DNA from: Clostridiales bacterium UBA2432
GTDB taxonomy: Bacteria; Bacillota; Clostridia; Lachnospirales; Vallitaleaceae
DNA length: 64,000 nucleotides
NCBI GenBank assembly: GCA_002342805.1
Contig: DDQW01000031.1
Location: forward strand, 10,210 to 74,209
Direction: 5' to 3'
The position numbers and the translations under genes are program-made. Shown piece by piece: positions 8,848-18,000 of this stretch (positions within the stretch are counted from its first letter, which is position 1; each line of letters opens with the position of its first letter). The notes beneath the pieces were generated by a model that ran no database searches, was not told the DNA's origin, and worked only from the letters and a program-made list of their open reading frames with translations.

Positions 8848-8856
8848 GATCTCTCC

Positions 8857-9648
8857 TTATAGTAGGTCTTTTCCCATAACCTGTATTTGTGATAACGCCG
8901 AAAACGCTGATGACATCTCCCGTTGCAAATGGTTAAGTTTAATCCATTCAACTTCTTTGGCTTTAAAACGAAACGCTTGAGGCTCAGTTGTTTTGACCAT
9001 TTTAATAGGTATTCGATCACTATCTGAAAATTCAATCACTGCACTTTCCCAATGAATATCATGATCTCCTTCATAGTCTGCTCTTAAGGTGATAATAACT
9101 TCATCAATCAAGACCTTTCGCCCAAAATACAATTCAAATTCAAGATCATCTCGTAAACCGCCACCCCATGACTGATATGGAAATGAACCGTGTCCTTGAT
9201 TATCCATATATCCGTCAATGGCATTACGAGATTCAAATACAGCTTCATCTCTTGTCATTACATTGGCGTCCGAATGAGGGTAATATCCTTTTGCATCTCT
9301 GATATCATAGCCATTAAGTGCTAAGTTCCGACGCGTTTTTAATTCTTCTTTTGACGCCGTTAGTATATGCACATGATGATAAGTTCCTTTAAAGGCATCC
9401 GGATGATACGCTCTTAGTTTTTCACCTTCTGGAATTTTATATACCATGCGTCCGTCGGGAATATATAAAATCGACGGATGAATATATTCATCTAAATCCA
9501 CTTTTAAATATTTCGACTTACTTTCAATAATATAGTATGCACCTTTCGGATATTCTTTCTCATAGATCAACTCGCAACTTTCGTTCCCTCTTGAATCTTT
9601 TAGAATCTGATCATTTGAACCACACAGCATAATATGAATATTGCTCAT
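8857..9648 (-). CDS. Discoidin/F5-8 type C-like carbohydrate-binding domain protein
   Basis: The 263-residue product (start at 9648 by its AGGAGGT site; an 11-codon upstream extension is unconserved) has no signal peptide or membrane segment. Residues about 110-263 resemble the F5/8 type C or discoidin fold: NLALNGYDIRDA, a SRNAIDG turn near the start, the WGGGLRDDLEFELYFGRKVLIDEVIITLRAD strand block and a final LSQIQVMG. The N-terminal 100 residues are of unknown role. Proteins of this kind occur in Clostridia without a proven function; a cytosolic sugar-binding or sensory role is inference. It is the first gene of a unit with the chemoreceptor, between tuf and rpsJ. Confidence 0.6.
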   Translation of the reverse strand: MSNIHIMLCGSNDQILKDSRGNESCELIYEKEYPKGAYYIIESKSKYLKVDLDEYIHPSILYIPDGRMVYKIPEGEKLRAYHPDAFKGTYHHVHILTASKEELKTRRNLALNGYDIRDAKGYYPHSDANVMTRDEAVFESRNAIDGYMDNQGHGSFPYQSWGGGLRDDLEFELYFGRKVLIDEVIITLRADYEGDHDIHWESAVIEFSDSDRIPIKMVKTTEPQAFRFKAKEVEWIKLNHLQREMSSAFSALSQIQVMGKDLL

Positions 9649-9687
9649 AATATACCTCCTCTTTAATATGTTGTCTGACATCTTAAC

Positions 9688-9716
9688 ATTATAACATTGA
9701 CAACCTATAAAAACAA
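9688..9716 (-). promoter_or_regulatory. Sigma-A promoter of the carbohydrate-binding protein / chemoreceptor unit
   Basis: TTGTTT (9716-9711) and TATAAT (9693-9688) on the minus strand are spaced by 17 bases. It sits between the tuf terminator and the start codon at 9648, so this pair has a promoter independent of the str operon. It is a vegetative rather than a flagellar sigma-28 type promoter. Confidence 0.7.
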
Positions 9717-9737
9717 GGATTCTTTAGCTAATAAGCA

Positions 9738-9777
9738 CAAAAAAACTGTGCAAAGTCATCAAGTGACTATGCACAGT
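9738..9777 (-). terminator. Rho-independent terminator of tuf
   Basis: On the minus strand a 13-bp stem with one internal mismatch (ACTGTGCA..AGTCA / TGACT..TGCACAGT, 9777-9745) closes a 5-base loop and is followed by a run of T (9744-9738). It lies 19 bases after the tuf stop codon. Confidence 0.92.
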
Positions 9778-9795
9778 TTATAGTTTAAAATTTAA

Positions 9796-10989
9796 TTATT
9801 CAATGATCTCAACAACAGATCCTGAACCAACAGTACGGCCACCTTCACGAATCGCGAATTTTTGACCTTTTTCCATAGCGATTGGAGAAATCAATTCAAT
9901 ATTCATTTCAATGTTATCGCCAGGCATACACATTTCAACGCCTTCTGGTAAAGTGATAACACCAGTTACGTCAGTTGTTGTGAAGTAAAACTGTGGTCTA
10001 TAGTTTCCGAAGAATGGTGTATGACGACCACCTTCATCTTTTTTAAGAACGTATACTTGAGCCATGAACTTTGTGTGAGGAGTGATTGTACCTGGCTTAG
10101 CAAGTACTTGACCACGCTCGATTTCATCACGCTGAACACCACGAAGTAATGCACCAATGTTGTCACCAGCTTGAGCATCGTCAAGAAGTTTACGGAACAT
10201 TTCGATTCCTGTAACAACAACTTTACGCTTCTCATCAGATAAACCAACGATTTCAACTTCATCTTGAACACGAAGGATACCACGGTCAACTTTACCTGTT
10301 GCAACTGTACCACGACCAGTAATTGAGAATACGTCCTCAATTGCCATCAAGAATGGCTTATCTGTGTCACGAACTGGCTCAGGAATGAATTCGTCACAAG
10401 CTTCGATTAACTCAAGAATCTTGTCACCCCATTCGCCTGATGGATCTTCAAGTGCTTTAAGTGCTGAACCTTGAATTACTGGAAGGTCATCACCTGGGAA
10501 TTCATATTCGCTTAATAATTCACGAATTTCCATTTCAACTAATTCAAGTAACTCTTCGTCGTCTACCATATCACATTTGTTCATGAATACAACGATATAA
10601 GGAACTCCAACCTGACGTGCAAGTAGGATATGCTCTCTAGTTTGAGCCATAACACCATCAGTCGCAGCAACAACAAGGATTGAACCATCCATTTGTGCAG
10701 CACCTGTAATCATGTTCTTTACGTAGTCAGCATGGCCTGGGCAGTCAACATGTGCATAGTGACGTGCGTTTGACTCATACTCAACGTGTGCAGTAGAGAT
10801 TGTGATTCCACGTTCTCTTTCTTCAGGAGCTTTGTCAATGTTATCAAATGCAACAGATTCACCTGTTCCTAATCTCTCATGTAATGTTCTAGTGATTGCT
10901 GCAGTTAACGTAGTTTTACCATGGTCAACGTGACCAATTGTACCAATGTTAACATGTGGTTTGCTTCTTTCAAATTTAGCTTTAGACAT
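9796..10989 (-). CDS. tuf: Translation elongation factor Tu
   Basis: EF-Tu delivers aminoacyl-tRNA to the ribosome as a GTP complex. The 397-residue protein has the P-loop GHVDHGKTT at about 18-26, the DCPGHADYV switch II motif, NKCD for guanine specificity and a SAL loop. Domain 2 (TGRGTVATGKVDRG) and domain 3 (GDNIEMNIELI, GRTVGSGSVVEI) follow. It is the last gene of the str operon and also has its own promoter. Confidence 0.99.
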   Translation of the reverse strand: MSKAKFERSKPHVNIGTIGHVDHGKTTLTAAITRTLHERLGTGESVAFDNIDKAPEERERGITISTAHVEYESNARHYAHVDCPGHADYVKNMITGAAQMDGSILVVAATDGVMAQTREHILLARQVGVPYIVVFMNKCDMVDDEELLELVEMEIRELLSEYEFPGDDLPVIQGSALKALEDPSGEWGDKILELIEACDEFIPEPVRDTDKPFLMAIEDVFSITGRGTVATGKVDRGILRVQDEVEIVGLSDEKRKVVVTGIEMFRKLLDDAQAGDNIGALLRGVQRDEIERGQVLAKPGTITPHTKFMAQVYVLKKDEGGRHTPFFGNYRPQFYFTTTDVTGVITLPEGVEMCMPGDNIEMNIELISPIAMEKGQKFAIREGGRTVGSGSVVEIIE

Positions 10990-11075
10990 TTGTATATTTC
11001 CTCCTTTATTATCGGGGTACTTTCCCCATTCTTTCGTTAAATGTATCCTATGTTTATAAAAAAGCCATCAATAAA

Positions 11076-11104
11076 ATTATAGTATGTAGTAACACACTTT
11101 GCAA
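11076..11104 (-). promoter_or_regulatory. Internal promoter for tuf
   Basis: In the 128-base gap between fusA and tuf the minus strand shows TTGCAA (11104-11099), a 17-base spacer and TATAAT (11081-11076). A separate tuf promoter would allow EF-Tu to exceed the stoichiometry of the other str genes, as is usual. The remaining gap holds an A/T-rich leader and the AAAGGAGG ribosome site, with no terminator. Confidence 0.75.
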
Positions 11105-11117
11105 GGGTTTATTCGTA

Positions 11118-13202
11118 TTATTCGCCTTGCTTATTAATGATTTTCTCTTGAATGCTCTTTGGAAGCGGCTCATAATGGTGGAATTCCATTGAATATGTTC
11201 CACGTCCCTGTGATTTTGATCGAAGATCTGTTGCATAGCCAAACATTTCAGATAATGGAACATAAGCATTGATGACTTGAGCACCACTTCTTGCTTCCAT
11301 ACCTTCCATTTGACCACGTCGTGAGTTAATATCACCGATAACATCACCCATATATTCTTCAGGAACTGTTACAACAACTTTGAATATCGGTTCAAGTAAC
11401 TGTGCATCACCTTTTCTCATCGCATCTTTAAAAGCCATGGATCCGGCAATTTTGAAGGCCATCTCTGATGAGTCAACATCATGGTATGAACCGTCATAAC
11501 AATCAGCTTTGATACCAACAACTTCGTAGCCAGCTAAAGCACCTGCTTGCATTGCTTCTTTTATACCGTTATCAACTGCAGGGACGTATTCACGAGGAAT
11601 CGAACCACCAACAACTGAGTTAACGAATTCGTAAGTCTTATCGCCGTTAACGTCCATCGGACTAAAGCGAACTTTACAGTGTCCGTATTGTCCACGTCCA
11701 CCAGACTGACGAGCAAATTTACTGTCGATTTCAACTTCTTTGGTAATCGTCTCTTTATATGAAACTTGAGGCGCTCCAACATTTGCTTCTATTTTAAACT
11801 CTCTTAACAAACGATCTACAATGATCTCTAGGTGAAGTTCACCCATACCGGAAATAATTGTTTGTCCGGTTTCATCATCTGTATATGTTTTGAAGGTTGG
11901 ATCTTCTTCTGCAAGTTTGGATAAGGCAATACCCATTTTATCTTGACCGGCTTTTGTCTTCGGCTCAATAGCAACGGAGATAACCGGCTCAGGGAATACC
12001 ATGGACTCAAGAATAACTTGATCTTTTTCATCACATAATGTATCACCTGTTGTTGTGAACTTAAGACCAACGGCTGCAGCAATATCTCCTGCATATACCT
12101 TGTCAATCTCTTCACGTTTGTTAGCATGCATTTGAAGAATACGTCCTAAACGTTCTTTCTTTTGCTTAGTTGAGTTATAAATATAAGATCCTGCATTTGT
12201 AACTCCTGAGTATACTCTAAAGAATGCTAACTTACCAACGAATGGGTCTGTCATAATCTTAAATGCTAAGGCTGAGAAAGGCTCTTCATCGGAAGAATGT
12301 CTTTCAACTTCTTCGTCACTATCTGGTAATATACCTTTAATTGCCGGTACATCAAGTGGTGATGGAGCAAATTCTACAACCGCATCAAGTAATCGTTGAA
12401 CACCTTTATTTTTGTATGCAGATCCGCAGAATACTGGGATAATCTTAACGTCACAAACAGCTTTACGCATTGCCGCTTTTAACTCTTCCACAGACATCTC
12501 TTCACCTTCAAGATACTTCATCATAAGATCTTCATCTGTGTCACAAATTGCTTCAACCATTGCTTCTCTATATTCAGTCGCAATGTCTTCTAATTCACTA
12601 GGAATATCTAATTCTTCGATATCATTTCCTAAATCATCATTGTAGATGTATGCTTTCATTACGAATAAATCAACAATTCCTACGAAATCATCTTCAGCAC
12701 CAATGGGTACTTGAACTGGAATCGCATTAGCTGCTAATCGATCACGCATCATTTCAACAACGTTAAAGAAATCAGCACCGCTACGGTCCATTTTGTTAAC
12801 AAAAGCCATACGTGGTACTTTGTACTTATCAGCTTGACGCCATACGGTTTCTGATTGAGGCTCAACGCCACCTTTTGCACAGAAAACACCGACAGCACTG
12901 TCAAGTACACGTAAGGAACGCTCAACTTCAACTGTAAAGTCAACGTGACCTGGTGTATCTATAATATTGATACGATTATCTAACCATGAACATGTCGTCG
13001 CAGCGGAGGTAATTGTAATACCTCTCTCCTGCTCTTGTTCCATCCAGTCCATTTGAGAAGCACCCTCATGAGTCTCCCCTAACTTGTGAGTCTTTCCTGA
13101 ATAAAACAAAATACGTTCCGTTAGAGTTGTTTTACCGGCATCAATATGAGCCATGATACCAATATTTCTGGTATCACTTAAAGCAAATTCTCTTCCTGCC
13201 AA
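11118..13202 (-). CDS. fusA: Translation elongation factor G
   Basis: EF-G catalyses translocation and, with RRF, ribosome recycling. The 694-residue protein has AHIDAGKTT (P-loop), a RGITITSAA switch I, DTPGHVDF, NKMDRSG and the C-terminal domain IV/V blocks SGGRGQYGHCKV and GRGTYSMEFHHYEPLP. Length and motifs are normal for the bacterial housekeeping form. It lies 59 bases after rpsG and upstream of tuf. Confidence 0.99.
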   Translation of the reverse strand: MAGREFALSDTRNIGIMAHIDAGKTTLTERILFYSGKTHKLGETHEGASQMDWMEQEQERGITITSAATTCSWLDNRINIIDTPGHVDFTVEVERSLRVLDSAVGVFCAKGGVEPQSETVWRQADKYKVPRMAFVNKMDRSGADFFNVVEMMRDRLAANAIPVQVPIGAEDDFVGIVDLFVMKAYIYNDDLGNDIEELDIPSELEDIATEYREAMVEAICDTDEDLMMKYLEGEEMSVEELKAAMRKAVCDVKIIPVFCGSAYKNKGVQRLLDAVVEFAPSPLDVPAIKGILPDSDEEVERHSSDEEPFSALAFKIMTDPFVGKLAFFRVYSGVTNAGSYIYNSTKQKKERLGRILQMHANKREEIDKVYAGDIAAAVGLKFTTTGDTLCDEKDQVILESMVFPEPVISVAIEPKTKAGQDKMGIALSKLAEEDPTFKTYTDDETGQTIISGMGELHLEIIVDRLLREFKIEANVGAPQVSYKETITKEVEIDSKFARQSGGRGQYGHCKVRFSPMDVNGDKTYEFVNSVVGGSIPREYVPAVDNGIKEAMQAGALAGYEVVGIKADCYDGSYHDVDSSEMAFKIAGSMAFKDAMRKGDAQLLEPIFKVVVTVPEEYMGDVIGDINSRRGQMEGMEARSGAQVINAYVPLSEMFGYATDLRSKSQGRGTYSMEFHHYEPLPKSIQEKIINKQGE

Positions 13203-13261
13203 AGTAATAACCTCCTCTGGTTATCGGATTGTGTATTAGTTTATATATATGATAGACTATT

Positions 13262-13732
13262 CTACCATCTGTAACTTGCAAACGCTTTATTTGCATCTGC
13301 CATTTTGTGTACGTCTTCTTTTTTCTTAACAGAAGCGCCAGTATTATTGGACGCGTCCATAAGTTCTGCTGCTAAACGGTCTACCATTGTTTTTTCTCCT
13401 CTTTTACGAGTATACAATGCTAACCATCTTAGACCTAAAGCTTGCTTTCGGTCTGGTCTTACTTCAATCGGAACTTGATATGTTGCTCCACCTACACGAC
13501 GTGCTTTAACTTCAAGTACTGGCATGATGTTATTTAATGCTTCATAGAAAACATCAATTGCATCTTTACCTGTCTTTTCAGCTACTTTATCAAAAGCACC
13601 GTATACGATTCTTTGAGCTGTTCCTCTTTTTCCATCTAACATGATATTGTTGATTAACTTTGTAACCACTTTATCCTTGTAGATGGGATCTGCTAAAACT
13701 TCTCTTTTCGCAATATGACCTTTACGTGGCAC
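13262..13732 (-). CDS. rpsG: 30S ribosomal protein S7
   Basis: S7 is a primary binder of the 3-prime major domain of 16S rRNA and contacts E-site tRNA. The 156-residue protein opens MPRKGHIAKREVLADPIY and has NIMPVLEVKARRVGGATYQVPIEVRPDR and the C-terminal DVHKMADANKAFASYRW. It follows rpsL after a 132-base gap in which I see no terminator or clear promoter. Confidence 0.98.
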   Translation of the reverse strand: MPRKGHIAKREVLADPIYKDKVVTKLINNIMLDGKRGTAQRIVYGAFDKVAEKTGKDAIDVFYEALNNIMPVLEVKARRVGGATYQVPIEVRPDRKQALGLRWLALYTRKRGEKTMVDRLAAELMDASNNTGASVKKKEDVHKMADANKAFASYRW

Positions 13733-13864
13733 GGTTCTTCCCTCCTTAACATGAATTAAATCTTAGGTACTCAGATAGAATCTGTTCGCGCACGGTTAAT
13801 TCTTTATCTATATAATCCTATTTATAGGTAATCGACATTCATTGACCGGCACTAATCTACTATT

Positions 13865-14278
13865 CTATTTCTTTGGTCGCTTCGCTCCGTACTTAGAACG
13901 AGATTGTTTACGGTCCGCAACACCTGCAGTGTCAAGAGTTCCTCTGACAATGTGGTATCTTGTACCTGGTAAGTCTTTTACACGTCCACCTCTTAAAAGA
14001 ACAACACTATGCTCTTGTAAGTTGTGACCTTCACCCGGAATATATCCTGTTACTTCTATTCCGTTTGTAAGACGTACTCTGGCAATCTTTCGAAGCGCTG
14101 AGTTAGGTTTCTTAGGTGTCGCTGTTTTTACTGCAGTACATACGCCACGTTTTTGTGGTGCAGAGTTGTTTGTCGTTTTTTTCTTAAGCGAGTTGAACCC
14201 TTTTTGTAAAGCTGGTGCAGTTGACTTCTTGTCTGAAGTAGCTCGACCTTTTCTAACTAACTGGTTAAAAGTTGGCAT
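13865..14278 (-). CDS. rpsL: 30S ribosomal protein S12
   Basis: S12 shapes the decoding centre. I use the ATG at 14278 (MPTFNQLVRKGR, 137 residues), spaced 7 bases from GGAGGT; an in-frame ATG three codons earlier is too close to the ribosome site. The streptomycin-relevant lysines are wild type: the loop TPKKPNSALRK and GRVKDLPG are intact. The PNSAL and EHSVVLLRGGRVKDLPGTRYH blocks are diagnostic. Confidence 0.98.
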   Translation of the reverse strand: MPTFNQLVRKGRATSDKKSTAPALQKGFNSLKKKTTNNSAPQKRGVCTAVKTATPKKPNSALRKIARVRLTNGIEVTGYIPGEGHNLQEHSVVLLRGGRVKDLPGTRYHIVRGTLDTAGVADRKQSRSKYGAKRPKK

Positions 14279-14296
14279 CCATTTCACCTCCGTTTG

Positions 14297-14539
14297 TTAT
14301 TGTTTAATTAGTGCAGCAGTCGCTGTTCCAACTCGTATTTTACAAGCTTTCCCAAGTTCTTCCATTGTATTATAATATACAATCGGAACTCTTCGTGAAT
14401 TTGCAAGTTGAATGGCTTGGTTTTTAATCTCTTCATCTGCGTCATTTGCAATATAAAGAGTCAACACATCTTGATCTTCAAGAGCCTTCAACGTTTGCTT
14501 GGTCCCAACAACCAGCGGACCGTTCATGGTATCGTGCAC
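14297..14539 (-). CDS. L7Ae/YbxF family RNA-binding protein
   Basis: This L7Ae-fold protein contains GPLVVGTKQTLKALE, LTLYIANDADEEIK and the C-terminal GKACKIRVGTATAALI, matching the Firmicutes YbxF/RplGB family that binds kink-turn RNA. Such genes commonly precede rpsL. The start is uncertain. A GTG at 14539 gives 80 residues and is nine bases from AAAGGA (14554-14549); ATGs at 14548 and 14557 are alternatives, less well spaced. It is the first gene of the str operon here. Confidence 0.9.
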   Translation of the reverse strand: MHDTMNGPLVVGTKQTLKALEDQDVLTLYIANDADEEIKNQAIQLANSRRVPIVYYNTMEELGKACKIRVGTATAALIKQ

Positions 14540-14605
14540 ATCTATCATTCCTTTCATAAAGTGCATTGACATGACGAATAATATGTTGAAAATGCACACT
14601 GATGA

Positions 14606-14634
14606 ATAATACCACTGTTGAATACATCTGTCAA
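14606..14634 (-). promoter_or_regulatory. Sigma-A promoter of the str operon
   Basis: A perfect TTGACA (14634-14629) and TATTAT (14611-14606) are separated by 17 bases on the minus strand. It lies about 70 bases before the L7Ae-family start codon and downstream of the double hairpin that follows rpoC. Confidence 0.85.
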
Positions 14635-14659
14635 GTAAAATTTCGTTTTATCTATTGAT

Positions 14660-14799
14660 AAAAAAGGATTTGTGGTTTAAGTCGCTATAGAACAGGAAAA
14701 CGAAAATTGTGTGATGTGGGAGCGCAAGGACTAGAATTCCCATGGTATCACACAATCTCCGTTTTCCCCTTACATGCAATCACAAATCAAACTTTTTTT
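14660..14799 (-). terminator. Large nested hairpin, second terminator-like element after rpoC
   Basis: Three nested perfect stems are visible: outer GATTTGTG/CACAAATC (14667-14674 with 14781-14788), middle GGAAAACG/CGTTTTCC (14695-14702 with 14760-14767) and inner ATTGTGTGAT/ATCACACAAT (14706-14715 with 14747-14756), with a small TGGGA/TCCCA tip. Six A at 14660-14665 give a U tract on the minus-strand transcript; seven T at 14793-14799 would do so on the other strand, so it may work both ways. It is much larger than a usual terminator. Confidence 0.65.
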
Positions 14800-14863
14800 G
14801 AATAGTAAAACATGCAGAAAAATGGAATAGATCTATAGGCTTTGTAATATTGGATTAGAGACT

Positions 14864-15000
14864 AAAAAAGTAGATAGGCATAGATTCATGGGATTTCCAG
14901 TCACTGGAGAATGTAGGAACTTACTGCCTGAAACAAAGTTTTAGGTGGTAAGTCCTGCATACTTCTGGGTCTGGCGCTCCCACTTCTATGCCTATCTGCT
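14864..15000 (-). terminator. Large branched hairpin terminator of rpoBC
   Basis: A perfect 13-bp stem (AGATAGGCATAGA 14872-14884 with its complement 14985-14997), extendable by a G-U pair and two more pairs, encloses about 100 bases. On the minus strand it ends in six T (14869-14864), so it fits a terminator a few bases after the rpoC stop. The enclosed sequence holds two further hairpins, TCCAGT/ACTGGA (14896-14908) and a bulged GGAACTTAC/GTAAGTCC (14916-14924 with 14948-14955). No known RNA family was recognised. Confidence 0.7.
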
Positions 15001-15010
15001 TTTATGTCAT

Positions 15011-18000
15011 TTAGTCTAAAAATACATCCGTTTCATTTATTGGTTCTTCGACGGGTGTTTTCTTCTCAATGTCAACATTACGATACATGCTCATTCCTGT
15101 TCCTGCCGGAATAAGTTTACCTAGAATAACGTTCTCTTTGAGTCCAATTAGTGGATCGACTTTTCCTCGTATTGCAGCTTCGGTTAAGACTTTGGTTGTC
15201 TCTTGGAAGGATGCCGCGGATAAGAAGGAGTTGGTTGCTAGGGATGCTTTTGTGATTCCTAGTAGAACTTGCGTTCCTTCAGCAGCTTCTAGTCCATCTT
15301 CAACTAATTGTTTATTCACCTTATCAAATTCTAATTTATCGACTAGGCTACCTGGTAAGAAGTTTGTATCTCCACTTTCTTCGATTCGGATCTTTTTAAG
15401 CATTTGACGGCAAATAACCTCAACGTGCTTGTCATTGATCTCAACACCTTGTAATCGGTATACATTTTGAACTTCTTGCAGCATATAATCTTGTAGCGCT
15501 CGTCGTCCTTTGATTTTTAAGATATCATGTGGGTTGACACTACCTTCTGTTAACTCATCACCAGCTTCAACCACTTGATTGTCTTCAATCTTAATACGGG
15601 AACCGTATGGAATCAAATATGTCTTTGTATTCTCACCGGATTCATCGGTTAAGACAACTTCACGTTTTTTCTTTGTTTCATTGATGCGTACAACACCTGC
15701 ATAATCTGCGATAATAGCCAATCCTTTTGGCTTTCTCGCCTCAAAAAGCTCCTCGATTCTTGGAAGACCTTGAGTGATGTCATCAGCTGTCGCAATACCA
15801 CCGGTATGGAAGGTACGCATTGTAAGCTGTGTTCCCGGCTCTCCGATGGATTGAGCTGCAATAATACCGGCAGATTCTCCAACTTGAACTGGGATACCTG
15901 TTGCCATATCCGCACCATAACATTTGGCACAAACACCAACATCAGATTTACATGTTAAGGCTGTACGAATCTTAACAGCCTTGATTCCTGCTTTTATGAC
16001 TTTACGTGCATGTCTAGGATTCATCATCGTATCTGCTTTTACAAGAACTTTTCCGGTTTCAGGATGTACGATTTCATCGACAGACCAACGTCCGGTAATA
16101 CGTTCTTCTAAACTTTCAACAACTTCTTTTCCGTCCATGAAGGCTTTCACTGTTTGTCCAACAACTTCGTCTTCACCTGCACAACAATCTTGTTCGCGAA
16201 TGATTAAATCTTGAGATACGTCAACCAAACGACGGGTCAAGTAACCTGAATCGGCTGTACGTAAGGCTGTATCGGCAAGACCTTTTCGGGCACCATGGGC
16301 TGAAATAAAGTACTCAAGTACGTCAAGACCTTCACGGAAGTTTGACTTGATCGGCAACTCGATTGTATGACCCTGTGTATCGGCCATCAAACCACGCATA
16401 CCAGCCAACTGTTTGATCTGACTCTCAGAACCACGGGCTCCTGAATCCGCCATCATAAAGATATTATTGTAGCGATCAAGGTTTCCGAGTAGTTCACGTG
16501 TGATTCTTTCATCGGCTGAACGCCATGTTTCAACAACATTTTTATAACGTTCATCTTCTGTCATCATACCACGTTTGAACTGTTTCATAATAGTTTCAAG
16601 TGTATTCTCAGCTTCAGCAATAATTCCTGGTTTTGCTTCCGGCACTTCCATGTCAGATACAGATACCGTCAAGGCACCTTTCGTTGAATATTTAAAACCG
16701 AGTTTTTTAATTGCATCTAAAATTTCAGATGTTTCTGTTGAACCATGTATATCGATACAACGATACAGTATTTGTTGCAACTGTTTTTTACCTACTAAGA
16801 AGTCAATTTCATATTCAAACTCATGTCCTGGCTCTTCACGATCCACAAAACCAAGGTCTTGAGGAATAGATTCATTAAAGATAATTCGTCCGACTGTCGT
16901 TTCAATAAGCTTTCTTTCCATGACACCGTTGATTTTCATTTCGCGTAATACTTGAATACGAGCATGAAGTGTAACAACGCCATTTTCATAAGCAAGTATG
17001 GCTTCATTTTCATTTGAAAACTTCTTACCTTCGCCTACTTCTCCCACTTTATCAAGGGTTAAATAGTAAGTACCTAGTACCATATCCTGAGAAGGTACAG
17101 TTACGGGTCCACCATCGGAAGGTTTTAGCAAGTTGTTTGGAGATAAAAGTAAAAAGCGGCATTCTGCTTGCGCTTCTACAGATAAAGGTAAGTGAACCGC
17201 CATCTGGTCTCCATCAAAGTCAGCGTTATATGCTGTACAAACAAGTGGGTGTAATCGAATGGCTTTACCTTCCACAAGCACCGGTTCAAAGGCCTGAATT
17301 CCAAGTCTATGTAGTGTCGGTGCACGGTTTAACATAACCGGATGCTCACGAATAACTTCTTCAAGTACATCAAAAACTCCGTCTTCTAAACGTTCAACCA
17401 TTTTTTTTGCTGATTTAATATTATGTGCTACACCATCTCCAACAAGGCGCTTCATAATAAATGGCTTAAATAATTCAATAGCCATTTTCTTTGGAAGACC
17501 ACATTGATAAATCTTAAGTTCAGGACCAACAACGATAACTGAACGTCCCGAATAGTCAACACGTTTTCCAAGAAGGTTCTGACGGAATCGTCCTTGCTTA
17601 CCTTTTAGCATGTCGGATAATGACTTTAATGGTCGATTACCCGGTCCGGTTACAGGACGTCCACGTCGGCCGTTGTCAATTAAGGCATCAACAGCTTCTT
17701 GCAACATACGTTTTTCGTTACGTACGATAATCTCCGGCGCTCCAAGATCAAGTAATCTTTGTAAACGATTATTTCTATTAATAACTCGACGATATAAATC
17801 ATTTAAATCTGAGGTTGCAAAACGACCACCATCAAGCTGTACCATAGGACGAATATCCGGTGGTATAACTGGAACAACCGATAGAATCATCCATTCCGGC
17901 TTATTCCCTGATTCTCTAAAGGCTTCAACAACTTCCATTCGTTTAATAATTCGTGCTTTTTTCTGACCAGTTGCATCTATAAGTGCTTTTCGTAGTTCGA

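Noticed and set aside
11054..11347. Minus-strand open frame overlapping the end of fusA and the fusA-tuf gap
   Set aside because: It is out of frame with fusA, covers its conserved C terminus and the tuf promoter, and lacks a ribosome site.
14660..15000. A riboswitch (cobalamin, SAM, THF, FMN or glycine) upstream of the str operon
   Set aside because: None of the conserved core motifs of these classes was found, and the elements lie upstream of the str promoter, so they would not be in the str mRNA.
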